Positions 63,921-64,000 of a stretch of 64,000 bases of DNA are shown one piece after another. This DNA comes from Luteibacter aegosomatissinici. GTDB taxonomy: Bacteria > Pseudomonadota > Gammaproteobacteria > Xanthomonadales > Rhodanobacteraceae. Under the pieces are notes generated by a model. It made no database searches. It saw nothing but the letters and a program-made list of their open reading frames with translations, and was not told the DNA's origin. The stretch covers positions 4,821,501 through 4,885,500 of the forward strand of contig NZ_CP095742.1 in assembly GCF_023078495.1 (NCBI RefSeq). The letters run 5' to 3'. Each line of letters opens with the position of its first letter. The stretch's first letter is position 1. The position numbers and the translations under genes were made by a program.

Positions 63921-64000
63921 GGGGACCTCCGGCGTCGAGGTCCGGCACGCGGGCTGTCGGCGGATGCCGCGCGCGGGACAGTTACTTGGGGATGCAAATG

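Overview
The window is high-GC chromosomal DNA from a gammaproteobacterium of the order Lysobacterales (Xanthomonadales). The complete Entner-Doudoroff operon, a Xanthomonas-type N-acetylglucosamine (GlcNAc) locus, many TonB-dependent receptors and GTAG-footed REP hairpins suggest the Rhodanobacteraceae (Luteibacter/Dyella-like). That assignment is an inference from gene content, not from a marker gene. No rRNA, tRNA, phage, transposase, CRISPR array or canonical defence island was seen.

Layout. 1-2.0 kb: the 3' end of a LigD-type end-joining ligase and a PlsC-like acyltransferase. 2.0-7.5 kb: a class B3 metallo-beta-lactamase, then a FecA-like receptor with a PepSY membrane protein, divergent from a GlxA-type AraC regulator. 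7.5-12.6 kb: an orphan NarL-type response regulator, DUF72, a hypothetical protein, a PIN ribonuclease overlapping a flavin monooxygenase, a BP74-like secreted protein and a pirin. 12.7-18.3 kb: envelope genes, namely an LTA-synthase-like enzyme, MprF, and an AcvB/VirJ-type hydrolase translationally coupled to MprF. 18.3-26.5 kb: a gene-poor stretch with palindromes and small ORFs, an outer-membrane-like protein, a GH3 glycosidase and the giant helicase Lhr.

26.6-46.7 kb is the metabolic centre. It holds a GH20 hexosaminidase lipoprotein, a large carbohydrate-type TonB receptor, a glucokinase-family kinase, a NagP-type transporter, a LacI regulator, proP, an EamA transporter, the operon zwf-pgl-edd-eda, a GntR/HutC regulator, an SIS-domain glucosamine-6-phosphate deaminase (NagB-II) and NagA. 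Together these can cleave chito-oligosaccharides, import the sugars, phosphorylate, deacetylate and deaminate them, and send the hexose phosphate down the Entner-Doudoroff route. The two divergent promoter regions carry LacI-type palindromes and, before zwf, a helically phased array of TACCA boxes that fits a GntR/HutC operator.

46.7-48.0 kb is non-coding: REP hairpins, a 94-bp repeat pair in inverted orientation, a 43-codon membrane ORF and a cobalamin riboswitch in front of btuB. 48-64 kb: btuB, a stand-alone RND pump, DUF2239, a YgiD-type dioxygenase, a PAS-GGDEF-EAL protein divergent from PagL, and a MarR-regulated efflux operon (marR-nodT-emrA-emrB) whose promoter predicts an almost leaderless mRNA.

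At least ten paired REP elements of two sequence types punctuate the window, always at gene ends and never in a divergent promoter gap.
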